Below are positions 32,520-44,129 of a stretch of 64,000 bases of DNA, in pieces. Source of the stretch: Isoetes taiwanensis. Taxonomy: Eukaryota > Streptophyta > Lycopodiopsida > Isoetales > Isoetaceae. The stretch lies in assembly GCA_021234155.1 (NCBI GenBank), contig JAJEKV010000059.1:6123215-6187214 (forward strand), in the 5' to 3' direction. Under the pieces are notes generated by a model. It did not search any database, was not told where the DNA came from, and saw only the letters and a program-made list of their open reading frames with translations. The number at the start of each line of letters is the position of its first letter. Within the stretch, counting starts at the first letter, position 1. Both the position numbers and the translations under genes were made by a program.

Positions 32520-33026
32520 CTAATTCCCCGTCAGATGCAGCTCAAAGTCATCCAAGCTGCGAGGGTAAGAACTTAAGGCCCTTTTTCGTTTCATTACATT
32601 TATACTGCCAGAGTCTATATTTGTATCCATCTTGTTCTTTTTCCCTGTTAAGGCAAAAGGATTTTCTAAAATCTCCATGTTTTCAAGCGTTTCTGAATCT
32701 GTCCATTTACTGTTATTTCTTTGCACTACTAAGCTCGTTTCTGGATGTGCCTCTTCCGTTATACCTTTGTTTATCACATTCCTTGCATCATCTTTTTCAC
32801 CTGAGATCACCTCTGCTATATATTCAGACAATGCAGAAGTTGCCTGAGGGGCACCTTCTGTGTTCTTCAATGCATGAATATTTATAGCATTTTTTACTTT
32901 TCGAGCAACATTTCTAGACCTTGTTCTATGCTTGGATATCACCATCTGCCAAGGGGCTTCTTGATGTTGCAGCATCTCTTGATTTTGCAGAGCTTCATCA
33001 GTGGCTGCTTCTAATTGTTGAGCCAT
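32520..33026 (-). CDS. LINE C 5' open reading frame
   Basis: An intact frame of 168 codons, starting MAQQLEAATDEALQNQEMLQ, hydrophilic with Gln, Glu and Lys and a predicted helical N terminus. It lies directly upstream of the endonuclease start on the same strand, as the linker or ORF1 tail does in plant L1 elements. No zinc knuckle seen, so the 5' end may be truncated. Confidence 0.55.
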   Translation of the reverse strand: MAQQLEAATDEALQNQEMLQHQEAPWQMVISKHRTRSRNVARKVKNAINIHALKNTEGAPQATSALSEYIAEVISGEKDDARNVINKGITEEAHPETSLVVQRNNSKWTDSETLENMEILENPFALTGKKNKMDTNIDSGSINVMKRKRALSSYPRSLDDFELHLTGN

Positions 33027-33149
33027 TTGATGGATGGGGATGACAGGAGGAGTAATGGTAAAGAAGGTCCTTGTTGGTAGGATCTTATTGTTTGTGCCCG
33101 TATTTTCTTCTGTACTGTTGAAGCCAGGTGCACCTACTATGTGCCCTTA

Positions 33150-34215
33150 TCTGCACCTACTGTTATTATCTGGGGTGCAACGGTAGCAGCTTATGTGCAG
33201 CATGGATTTAACAATTGTGCTTTTCAATTGCTTGAATAAATGCTACAGAAGCATATAGATCCAGATAGGGTAACATCTCTGAGTCCTTTGGAGGCATGAT
33301 CTAGCAGGTTTGTACATGATATGAAAGCAGGTTAAAGCTTGATCTAGTTCTTAGCAACACACTAGTTTACTTGTATTCCAAATGGGATGGTTTAGATGAA
33401 GCATATATAGTGTTCGACAATTTAAGCAGTCGAGATGTAGTATCATAGGGAGCAATAATTGCAGGATATGTTGGCCATGGGCATGGTGAAATTGCTTTAG
33501 AACATTCGTTGAATGCGGACTGACAGTAAATTTTATGCTTGGGAACAGTCTCGTTGACATGTACATCAAATATGGATGCATAGATGAGGCACATAAAGTT
33601 TTTGACAAGTTGATCATCCACGATGTGGTAACATGGAGTGCACTGATTGGACGATACGCTGTGCATGGTTTGGGTGCCATTCCTCTAGATTTGTTCGGGT
33701 GCGTGCACAGATGGGCATAAAGACAGACAAAGTTGGATTTTTAAATCTTTTGAAGGGGTGCACTGGCATTGATAGTAGTTTTGAATGGGATCTTGAACTT
33801 GGAATTATGCTTGTTGACATGTATACTAAGGGTGGTGGTTTAGATGAGGCGGAACTTATGTTTTGCCAAGTAATAATATGCAAACAATAGGTTTGAAGCC
33901 AGAAAAAGCCTCGTGTTTGGGTGTTTTGAAAGCATGTGGTGATGTAGGAGCAATACATGTGTGACAAAATGTGCATAAAAGTGGTTAAAAATTTGGTGTG
34001 GTTATATGCAATGCCCTTGTGTACACGTATGCCAAGTATGGAATCCTTCCAAAGGGACACAAAGTATTTGATAATATGCAAGAACGAGACATAATATCAT
34101 GGAAAGAAACAATGGGAGTAGTTGATGAAGGATGCAGTCATACAGGAGTAGTTGATGAAGCGTGTACGTATCATAACTTTATGAGAGAAAGTATCTCAAA
34201 TCACGCCACACGTTA
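33150..34215 (+). pseudogene. Pentatricopeptide-repeat (PPR) gene remnant
   Basis: PPR proteins bind RNA in organelles. Repeats in order, in shifting frames: WGATVAAYVQHGFNNCAFQL near 33167-33225; LVYLYSKWDGLDEAYIVFDN then IIAGYVGHGHGE near 33363-33500; LGNSLVDMYIKYGCIDEAHK then VFDKLIIHDVVTWSALIGRY at 33535-33660; LVDMYTKGGGLDEAELMF near 33810-33865; and VICNALVYTYAKYGILPKGH with VFDNMQERDIISWK at 33999-34110. The phrasing is that of PLS-type, editing-factor-like PPRs of ferns and lycophytes. Stops and frameshifts, and no intact start or C-terminal E/DYW domain, mark it as a pseudogene. Confidence 0.88.
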
Positions 34216-35903
34216 AGCACTACAACTGCATGATTGACCTCAAAGATCGAAGGTAGAGAAATTGTAATAAATGATGCGTACCAGGTTCATCACTTCAAGG
34301 ATGAAATGTGTGCTGTATGGATTATTATTGATTAGCTCAAATATTATTGGAAAACCAGAGTTTACAGTCAATATGTGGAGATCAGATTGTTGTGAATGGG
34401 TTAGATTATTGTGAGTGGGTTGTACAAAGACATCTAGCTGCAGAACATATAGGAACCTGAAGCTGGGAGATTGTGCTTTGATGGCAGAGTTACTTTGGAC
34501 CTTTATCATGCTCGTGGGTCTGTTTGCTATCAAATACATATGCTTGCACAGGATGGAGGAGCTTTAGAAACATGTGGTGACATGGAAACAACCTGCAATG
34601 CCATTGACAAGGGAGATAAAAGTTATTCATGAGTTGTTTAGATTCAAATCAAACACAGTACACCACCATGTTTGAACTTAATATCCTGGGAACTGCCAGA
34701 TAGGGACAAGAAAAATACTCTTGCTAGACACCTGAGGACACCTTAAGGGACAATGCCAGAGCGAGCAAATATCTTTGAATGTGTGTTGATGGCTACAATG
34801 TGGCTAAGTTACATAGAACGTTGAACTTAGAAAATTGTGCATTGGGTTCATTCACGCTTGTGGTGATATATATTGATTAGCTTGAATCACCAAAGATCGT
34901 TATCTAGAGACCAGTTTATGGGAATGCAGTATTTTAACAAGAAGAACAAAGCGTCTTTTAAAGAGAGTTTTCATAGCATGCTATTCAAAACGATTCTCTT
35001 TAGTTGTATAGATTTCCTCACATTCTGATCTTGGGCCACATTAGCAGTGGGGGCTATCCTTCTCATTCAGCAAAGGAAGTACATAAATGAATAATGACGA
35101 AGTCCTTCATATGCTGCCTTGTTACTCAATAAATATAAGCTGCCTTATCTGTTCCCTTCTATGTCTCAGCCTTGTGGTGGCAATGCTTCAGGTAATGAAT
35201 AGCTAGCCATGCTAGTTTATAGATATCGTAAAGAATGAGTATTACGCTTTCCCAAGGTGCATATACAGAAGAGATCATTAGACAAGTTGACTGATTATCA
35301 AAGAGGGTCAGATTTTTTAACCAGAGCTTTATCAGATGGTTTACAGCATCTACTGGTAAGGATGATAACAAGCCATGCAAATCCAAGTTGCATATGCTTC
35401 ATTCCAAAAGCATAGAACAACGAGGATATATTACAATTGGGCAAGTTTCTCTTGAGGGCAGAAAGACGTTAATTCTATGAAGATTTTATTGTCTTATTGG
35501 AATCTCGCTTGTTATACTGATATGAGATATCGCAAATGGCCAAGTTAGGACTTGAAGAGTTGCTTAAGGTGTTATTTAGGAAAATAATAGTCCCAGAAAG
35601 ACTCACCAACAAAATTGACATTAAAATATACATTAGCCTATCTAGGCTCAAACAAATTTGGCAATTGTACCAAAATACATGGGTATCTTTGACAGCTTTT
35701 TGGTCTTCCAATGGCAAAACCTTTTCTACTTTGTTCTACATTGTTTAGTGACCTACCATATACTTCCAAAGAAGTGTCTGGCAATTTCTTTGGTTCCCTT
35801 TTTTCAAAATTATAAAACAAGTACAGCTCATGTTCCATGAGTAATTCGCAATAAGAGAAGTGAATTTAGATACTGCCATGTTATACACTGATCTGCCGAA
35901 TAG
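34216..35903. other. Intergenic DNA
   Basis: No recognised genes; the 3' flank of the DCAF12-like gene occupies the right part. Confidence 0.3.
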
Positions 35904-38163
35904 TTACCAAATGCCAACATAAGATCCTTTAAGGCCATAAGGAAGGGGACCTCCTGCAGCCAGCAACACAGTACCAGTTATGTCATAGGCATGGCTGTAC
36001 ACGGCTTGAGGTGCTTCCCCTCTATAGTGTGAAACAATAGCTTCTTGATTCTCGTGCTGCCAATAAATGTTAGTTCAATTTTGTTTTGCTGAATGCAAAT
36101 CAAACGAAATGATGCATTACCAAAAATCCTTTCCCAATGCTAAGATAATACCGATCCCTCAAATATCGGGTTGTTTTATCCGGATCTATAAATGCTATTA
36201 GATTGCAAACAGCCGCATCCAACGCATGTATGTGGATGGAGTGATAAGACTTACAAGGCATTATGTATCGCTCTGCCCTGATATCGAAGAAGGATATTCT
36301 GCCGCTGCCACCACCAATTGTAAGAATGGGTCCTTGCAAACTTAGAGACCTGACTCCTGTTCTCCCATAGCACTGCCTTAGCTGGAAGATTTCCATGGAT
36401 GCACACAATAATAACATACATACCAAATCCTTCATCAAGTGATTCCACGTGATTTATAATGTGCCCACAACGGGTGTCTATGAAAGAGATGAACCTTTGA
36501 GATCCTACAACAATATAGGGATACTCAAAAACAAGGCAAGCAATTTCTCTTTTGTGAGCCAGTGAGATCCCCACAACCTGTTATTTCAAAAATTAGTCCA
36601 GGACTTGCAACTCAATCAGAAAAGAAATGACTCACCACTTCCATTACATGTGGATCCCACACTTTACAAGTTTCATCTGGACTGACGGTTGCAAATAGCT
36701 GCTCTTGGGTCAAAGGAACCATCAAGTTCATGCACACATACATATTTTACTCTAGCAAGGGCTGCACCCCTACCTCGCATCGCGCACAGTACTTAAGATC
36801 CCGCACCTTATTCAAGTGTTCTCTTTTATCAGCAATTGGTTTTTCATTTATAAACTCCTTGCCATCCATCACAGACCATAGCTTCACAGTGGAATCACGA
36901 GAACCTGCAGTATCTCGTTAATACAAATTTTCAAATAGGGCTTCTGTGGCTAGGAATACCTGTGACGAGCATAGTTTCAGTAACCCAAGAACTTGAGAAT
37001 ATCCAATCATTGTGTTTCTGTATGCAGTGAGAATGACAACTAGGTATAGACGTTCTCTGTTCTAGAAAGGTTATTAAAAATAAAGCTAAATAACATCAGA
37101 TGTACAGGACTTGTAAATCATGCAACATTGCTTGAGCTTTCTCCTCAGGTTTATGTCATGACTTCAGAATGTTAATATATGAAATATATATCATACGACC
37201 AAAAGAATAACAAGTCTGTTTCTTTCATGATTCAAACAGTTGCTTAGAAAGAGGCATTATTTACAACATTTGATCTAGGTATTAGTAACTGTAAATTAAA
37301 TTCAGGGAGTTATTTCAGCCTTTCTTTTCTTTTGAAGGTCACTATAATGATTAACTTATCCCAAGGCTCTGGAGCGTTAAGCTGAACAACAGCCCGTGAA
37401 ATCTTATGAGGATGATCAACAGCTATTCTAATACGTTTCTGGTTCATAAAAAGGTTTAAATTTACCTTTAATAGTCGAATTGGTTCAAAAGATGGAGTGT
37501 CAAAAATCGCCACATCATTAGGGTGGTCTCCTCCAGTCGCCAGAAGCGTCCTAGAAGAATTTATGCTTCTACAGCAGCTAAAGATCAGACAATTCCTGAG
37601 CTAGATCTTGCGAAACTTTATATAATAAAAGGATACATTGTGTGGATTCCGCAACTTCTCGCGCTATTATGAGAGGGACCATTTCTGCCGGGCAAAGGAA
37701 TGTCGCAAACTTATCTTTATGTGAATCGACGACCAAAAGCTTGTTGTCCTTTGTTCCAAGAACCACATTCGCACTATCAAGCCAAGCTGTTGTAAAACCT
37801 TGTCATGACATCTTGTTGCTGTCAGCCCCTTTCAAAGCATCTTTGTGTATTTTATCAGCTGTAATTTCTACAGTTTGAGCTGCATCATTTATCAATCTTC
37901 AGAAAGCTAAAACCAGCAAGGCTTTCTAGTTTTGCATACAAAATCATAGATCATATTAAAGTCTAAGCTGTATCAAACAGCAAATGAAGATGATTGGAGC
38001 AAAATCGAAAAGAAAAGGGGTACATTTGCATCAAAATGCATTTTACATTTTGAGCATCAAAATAAAGGTCAAAGAAAGCTGGAACTTCAATTTGGAGAAT
38101 CCAGATTAAGCTAACGGACCAGGATTTGCCGATGATTTCACGATTGAAGACGTAGCTGAGCAT
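35904..38163 (-). CDS. DCAF12-like WD40-repeat protein gene (multi-exon)
   Basis: DCAF12 proteins are WD40 substrate receptors of CUL4-DDB1 ubiquitin ligases. Minus-strand exons with GT-AG borders: 37568-37466 (INSSRTLLATGGDHPNDVAIF), 37017-36960 (HNDWIFSSSWVTETMLVTG), 36904-36774 (GSRDSTVKLWSVMDGKEF), a poorly bounded exon ending 36636 (VSPDETCKVWDPHVMEV), 36577-36424 (AHKREIACLVFEYPYIVVGS), 36356-36121 (ILTIGGGSGRISFFDIRAER) and 36056-35904 (GTVLLAAGGPLPYGL, ending GIW-stop). Upstream, 37637 to about 37900 holds AWLDSANVVLGTKDNKLLVV. The likely ATG is at 38163 (MLSYVFNREIIGKSW). Order and motifs match animal DCAF12. Odd points: a frameshift between FATFLCP and SCGIHTI (about 37690), another near 37800, and one acceptor near 36750 that cannot be placed. 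These could be assembly errors in a live gene or early decay. Confidence 0.85.
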
Positions 38164-38700
38164 TCTATTGTTCCTGCCACATCAGACGCCACAACGATTT
38201 ATGGCGTTTCTGCATAAGCCTCGTGTCAATTAATCTCCTCCTTCGGCTTTTTGTGATCTAGACCGTTGATTGTTCCTTGTCATTGCAAAATGACACTCTA
38301 GGCGCGGGTTCCATGGGCGTGAAACCTCTAAGTTTTGTAGAGGTAAAAAAAAATAGCAATACTTTGTGTTCTAGTGAACCTCTGACCTTAGAGGGGCTTG
38401 GAACCTGAAATTGAAGAAAGGCCTCGCCGTTTCTTGATACCCATGTCCACACCCAGGCTTGCCTTCTTGTGGGATGTGCATATGCTTCTTCTTTGCCGGT
38501 CATTACCTTCCAAAACAACTAAGAAACATGAATCAGATCCAAGTGTCCATGGGAACAGTGTTGTTTGGCATCGAGGTTGACCTTGCTATGTATTTAGCAC
38601 ATCAAGTAAGCCGCCCATGAGAAGTTGCCCCATGGGTGCGTTTTGATGACGCACTGGATAGGAGGAACCCGATGTACCTGCATAATTTGCATGCACTACA
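38164..38700. other. Upstream region of the DCAF12-like gene
   Basis: The promoter of the minus-strand gene should lie here. No TATA box stands out. Open frames in both strands have no recognised motif. Confidence 0.3.
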
Positions 38701-38932
38701 ACTTACACTGCATGCATCTTATGAATAGGAATGGATGAACCCTAGTCCATGCCCAAACTAATCAATCACAATATACTTGTTGATGAGCTTAAAGAATGGT
38801 TGGGCAATCAAAGTGGATAAGGGGCTAGCTATATGGTGCAGATGATGTGGTACTTATTGCTAAAACAACATCTAGATTTCATAAACAACTTAATGTTCTT
38901 AATGATTCTTGTCTTGCTCGAGGAATGAAGGT
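38700..38932 (+). pseudogene. LINE (D) reverse transcriptase scrap
   Basis: Plus-strand fragments read LVDELKEWLGNQSG near 38778-38818, then ADDVVLIAKTTSRFHKQLNV near 38840-38905, ending GMKVN. This is the YxDD region of a non-LTR reverse transcriptase, with a frameshift. It stops at the (GAATA)12 tail of LINE B, so it was probably the insertion target of LINE B. Confidence 0.75.
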
Positions 38933-38992
38933 GAATAGAATAGAATAGAATAGAATAGAATAGAATAGAATAGAATAGAATAGAATAGAATA
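38933..38992 (+). repeat. (GAATA)12 pentanucleotide microsatellite
   Basis: Sixty bases of perfect GAATA repeats, reading as TATTC repeats on the minus strand, at the 3' end of LINE B. Simple-repeat 3' tails are known for several non-LTR families. Confidence 0.97.
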
Positions 38993-39325
38993 TGATTTTA
39001 TCGCCCACTATATCAAACCGCCTATGGGACCCAAGTAATGTAAAAGAGAGAGCAGCAGCATATTACTACCGATTAAAAACTCACCGGGCGGTTTTCTGGG
39101 AAAAACCTTAGCAGCAATAAGGATGTCGTATTACACCGCGACAGCCATATACATAATCACAAGTACAACCGAGGTTAATGTCTGACGTAAAGGCTAACCG
39201 CAGTCCTGCATCCATTACCTCCCCGTAGGTAATGATCCCAACAAGCCTGCTGTGAGGCCGTGGCTCAGCTCATGCAAGGCTCGATGGGGATGAATTAACC
39301 GAAAGCATACCGAAACCGGATATGC

Positions 39326-40970
39326 TCAGACGGACAGCCCGAGGGCATGACTTTCATCCTCACGGTTCGCTGACAAAGATCGGCTAATAATTCGGCCCTC
39401 ACGCTGCCCCCGAATCCATCTCCCCTGCCTCACGCGGAGGTGGTGTGCACTGCACGGATGGAAACAATCACCCCGCTTTTTCATGGGTAGATGGGCGCGC
39501 AGGTGGTGTAGCCCCCGTGAGCATGCCGGGATTAACTCCGTCGCATAATTTGCCACCTTGACATGTGACAGGTCAGACCAAAGTCTTGGCCATGAAGCAA
39601 GCATCTCAAGTACCGCTTCAAGGCCAAGCCTTCTGTATGCACCGGGTCCACATCTGTGTGCCCGCATTCCATAGCGAACCACTGGCTTTGTCTTCAAAGA
39701 AGTTGAGTCGCCAAGGGCCTATCACCACCGCCAAAGCAAGGTTGGGCACCAAGCTTCATCCATAGCCACCACCTTCGGAAGTAAATAATGTGACGCCCAG
39801 CCGCGTTCTCCAGAATGGAAGGGAAGCCCGCTCGAGCAAGATTCCTATGGACCGTGGATTTCACCAGCAGTTCCTGCCAAAGAAGGCTCTCTCTGCACTG
39901 CTTGATCGCTCCAAGTGGTGAGGGATATCACTGCCCCACACTTCGCCAGCTCTATAGAGGAGGATTCCCAGCCAACCAAGGCCTCAACAAGTGTGCCCCG
40001 GTGACCCCATGCATACCGCCCAGGACTGCTTGTTTTGCATTGGCTGCATGTGGCTTTCCAGCCTCCCGCAAAGGACCAGAACTCCAATGGATGCATCCCA
40101 GCAGTGTAGTAGAAAACTCCAATGCCCAAATACTTATAAGATCGAGAGCCACCTCCACTACCCGCCTCGTAAGTGAATGAGGGAAGGCGGTGCCGCATTA
40201 TGGGACTAGCAAAGACTTTGTTCCTGGGCTAAGTTAACTCTCATGTCTGAATTGGGCGTGAAGTTTCCAAAGCATCCGTGTGGCGCGGCATGTCCTCTGG
40301 TATATACAGCAAAATAACATCATCAAAGATATGAGCGTTTGATTATGTGGTGCATCAACCGAGCTCTGCTCGCCTAGCCATTCTTCTAGCTGGTCAATGT
40401 ACGTTTCTAAGAGCTGCCGATAGAGGGCAGCCCCCGGCGCATCTCTAATGCTACTAACAACGGGCTCTCGGACAAGGTGAGACTAATTGCAAGCCTCGCA
40501 TACCAGAGCATAGCATTCGCAAGTCGACGGGGCCCTAGCTGTCTCTAATCAGTCTCCCAACTTATCCCGAGGCACCGGTGTCAAAAAGCCTTTTGGCAAA
40601 TCCACAGCAACAGCATGCATTCCGCGCCGACTCCGCTATCCTCTATGAGTGTTCGCAGAGTGAAGATATGGTCAATAGTAGAATGCCGGGGCGGAAGTCA
40701 CCATAGCCCCAGACTTCTCCATCCGCCTAAAGTGTCAATCAGCCAAGAATCCCTACAAGCAACTTGGCAAAGACAGAATCGAGCATAATGGTACCGATAG
40801 TTGGTCACTGCGGGGGTCCCCCGCTTGTATATGGGCACAACCTCACCGTAGTCCAAGTATGGGGAGTTTTGTACCGTTGATACAGAGAAATCCAGATTAT
40901 GGTCTTTGGGACCACAATTTATTCTTCTGATTAATTGGAAGGGAGAGAAGCTAGAAAGAGATTCACTCTT
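39326..40970 (-). pseudogene. LINE B reverse transcriptase
   Basis: RT blocks in order on the minus strand: DYGEVVPIYKRG and NYR (about 40860-40795), FRPG...TIDHIFTLRTLIE (about 40690-40645), AFDT-like and LGD blocks (about 40590), YIDQLEEWLGEQSSV (about 40395), DDVILLYIPEDMPRHTDAL (about 40330-40265), PSFTYEAGSGGG and YKYLGIGVFYYTAGM (about 40190-40100), then WGHRGTLVEALVGWESS (about 40010-39960) and a thumb region. The catalytic YADD box reads FDD. Several frameshifts and stops. Confidence 0.8.
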
Positions 40971-41286
40971 ACAACATTTTTTTTTTTTTTTTTTGAGGTA
41001 AGAGTGTGTTTTTGTCATTAAATAATAATAATAAAGATACGTAGGAATCCCAATGGGACAAATAGGAAGCATTAGGGTTATTAAATGGGTTCTCTATAAT
41101 CAAGATGCTGCACTAAGGGAAGTCCTATTCCACAACAACATAATGGTGTAGAGATCTCTATCCGTCAGCTTACTCGATTTCTTTCTCCACTAAACTCGAA
41201 TTGTTCCACCATTAGACCCATCATGAAGGTCTAGGTCCTCGTAGCTCATCCAAATGGCACTCTCATAGTTATAAAATCCTTCAATC

Positions 41287-41632
41287 TTACCACCGGCCCA
41301 ATCCCTTATTATAGCTCATCCCCATCTTTCCGGTGGTGGGACACGCTATTAAAGCAACTTCCCCATAAAAAGATTTTAAGTTTCTCAATAGAGATAGATT
41401 GCTCCCCCAAAGTGACATCGTCAAGCAACGGCATAGTCCAGAGCCAAACCAACTGTGGAGGTTTAATACTGCCTCCTGAGACCATGACAAATATTCGCCA
41501 TCCAAGTTGGTGCACATGCAAGCCCACAACAGGGCATACCCAATACCACCAAACTCTATAATTTTGGATGAAGAAGAGATGTGAAAGAGATTCACAGCCC
41601 GGCAATCTAAGAGACATAAACGTAAGACACAA
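41287..41632 (-). pseudogene. LINE A zf-RVT-like C-terminal domain
   Basis: Two overlapping frames spell the zinc-binding domain found at the end of plant L1 ORF2: PPQLVWLWTMPLLDDVTLGE, then SIEKLKIFLWGSCFNSV, then CPTTGKMGMSYNKGL. A frameshift separates the halves. Confidence 0.65.
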
Positions 41633-42922
41633 TTCCTCTATGGACCGCCTTCACTTTAGTGTTGAGGCCTCCTTTGAGGGCTCTCCCATCTAAAAAATTG
41701 TATTCTCCTAGAGCAAGGTTTTCCAGAGTTTGCCAGAGGAGCTTAGCCACGATCCACTCACTTGAAGCCTAGCTTCTCGCTGAGAGGGGAGTCATCACAA
41801 AGGGCCCGATATATACTAGCAAAACATCAGAGGACTCCTTACCGCACAGATCACTTTTCCTCGTGACCGTGAGTCCCTTTATTTAACATTATCTAGAATT
41901 TCTTCCGTAGTATCTTTCTATCACCCTCCCCTTTGCATCTTTGAGTCTGTAAATTCATCCAAGAGATCCAAATATCATTTTCCCAAAGATGTCGCACTTT
42001 AAGATCCCATGCCCCGCCATTTCTAAAGATGCAGGATACGAACTAATGCCAAGGGACGCCCATTTCTTCCTCCCATACATGAGTATTCCAAAATATACCG
42101 ACTTTTCCTCAAATTTCTCGGGAGCAGTCATGGGGAGCATAACAAGCCAGACTCTCTCCAAGCATGAAGAATACTACGATCGGGAAGCGCCGTGAGGCTT
42201 ACCCCAGTTGCCACAAAAGAAGGTTTTAGTCATCCCTAGGAAGGATGGTTTACCTCGAATCTTGCACAAATCAAACCAAGGTTTAACAAATGCCGTAGCA
42301 GAGATAAATACCTGTAACACTGCCAGACAAATCTAGGGGCCGCCGTGAGCTTGAGTCTGCTGAAAGGGTCCTTACAATCCCTCCATCCTTTTATCCCCGC
42401 AGATAGTTTCCTGACTAAGTAACGTGCTAGCCATGGCCTCCCCAAATGAACTTTTCTAATGATAACTCAGATTTGATTATAAACTCTTCTCTGGGGCTAC
42501 CAACACGTGACGGTAGGAATATATGAGAGTCGGCCGTAACAAAGACAGTAACCTGGCATTTTCCCGCCACGCATAATCCTTTAGAGACCATAGCCCAACC
42601 TTTTTCTAAGTTTGTTCGTTAGGAGCCCGTAGACCCTTCATATATCTCGAGACCCAGCGGGACAAACCCAATAGCTTAACTGCTTTCCCCAGCCACGACC
42701 GGGAAGCCTCGTAAACCATTAGCACCAGGGGGTCAATATCTCCCCTCCAAGGCTCCATAACGGGTACTTTTGGTGCATTTAGGCTCATGCCCCGAAGATA
42801 TAACCTCAAAAGCAATCAATACCTCACTAAAGGAATGGAAGTACCACTCATATCTCGAGGAACATAAAGGTGTCGTCCAAGATATTGCATGATTGTGAGT
42901 TTTTCAGCTTGATCTCGTAAAA

Positions 42923-43529
42923 CTAGACCGTTGATGCCCCCTTCCAATACTTTGAGATTAACCATCCTCGCGGAGAAGGTTGGCCATAATTAGAAATGTA
43001 TGGGCAAGCTGTACTTTTGCCTCGATACTCCTTCCCCGAGGTCAAAGAGACCGTGGTTAGTTCACCATTGACCAAGATGGCGCAGAGGCAAATTTGTTCA
43101 TTCCCAATGAGATGTCGATGAACGCTATTGAAACCCACATGTGACTCATCACTTCTCAAGCAGGCCATCCCACCTAAGGGAATCGAGGTCTTTCTAAAAT
43201 CCATCTTACGCGCCACGCTTTGCCGTAGATCACACCAATGCATACCTCTAGCCGCCAGGTAATTGTCCAATATATATTCACCGGCGTAGTTAGTCACAAT
43301 TTCTTCCAACAACCCCGCTCAAGATGGGCTTAAGATCGCCATGCATGTCATGCATCTTTATATAAGACATTGTTAGCAATGGACGCCACACCCCCAAGTG
43401 GGATCGGTGGCCTGCAGACTTTGGGACCAAGGTGATGAATCCCCGCCACCAGAGTTGGATGTGGCAAGAGGACCAAGCCCCCAAATAGCCTCCACAAAGT
43501 TCGGGTCCAAGAGCCGCCCCAAAACCCAC
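42923..43529 (-). pseudogene. LINE A reverse transcriptase core
   Basis: Block order on the minus strand: WWRGFITLVPKSAGHRSHLG and VWRPL (43290-43529), then ARKMDFRKTSIPLG and VNGELTTVSLTSGKEYRGKS (42923-43312), followed toward 42840 by a degraded QYLDDT-type box. Nonfunctional. Confidence 0.7.
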
Positions 43530-44129
43530 AAAAATTTAGTGGAAGCCATCAGGTCGGGGATCCACTGTACGTAGATAGTACTCTAAATATCTCCCTCTTC
43601 GGGCCGCAATGCTGTGCCAGAGAAAGTGTGGTTGTCACCGGCAGTATCTTATGTGCCCAATCAATCAAGCCAACCAAAGAGAGATTTGGGATTGATAGGA
43701 GGATGTGGGAGATTGTCTGCTTTTGAATTGAGCCCCAAAGCCGTCTCACACGCCCCATAGCCCCGGATCGAAAGTATATTTTGGCGCCATTCTAATTAGC
43801 ACACTGCCTTCTGACCGCCCCCTCGCCATTCTAAAGAAGCACTTAGAGTTTTCATCCGACCAGATACTTGTTTTAGAACGTAACCGCAAATTTCTAGCCT
43901 CGCTTCCTCACTGGCTTTTGGCTCTTGTTTCCCGCCTCCCTCCTCTAAGGATCGCTTGTCTCTCATGAGGACTGGGCACGTCCCGCTTGACTACCCTTAG
44001 AAGGTTGTGGCCAATCTACATCTTTTTCTTTCTTGGAATTTCAAGCATTCCTCCTTGCCCCATTTTGATCCACATCTTCATAAGACTCATCTTTTTAACC
44101 CAAGCCTTCAAGTGAAGGTAGGCATTCCA

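Larger units (their letters stand above)
28552..33026 (-). mobile_element. L1-like LINE (C), interrupted
   Basis: Reads on the minus strand. A 5' ORF at 32520-33026 is followed by an endonuclease start (ITSWNIRGVKSSKLE, near 32480), endonuclease pieces to about 32110, linker sequence (30.9-30.3 kb, containing SILSKSDDLKCFLHDYFKKF), reverse transcriptase (29023-29590), and a 3' end with 15 T on the plus strand at 28552-28566, i.e. a poly(A) tail. Two segments without LINE similarity interrupt it at about 29590-30255 and 31140-31870. Confidence 0.85.
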
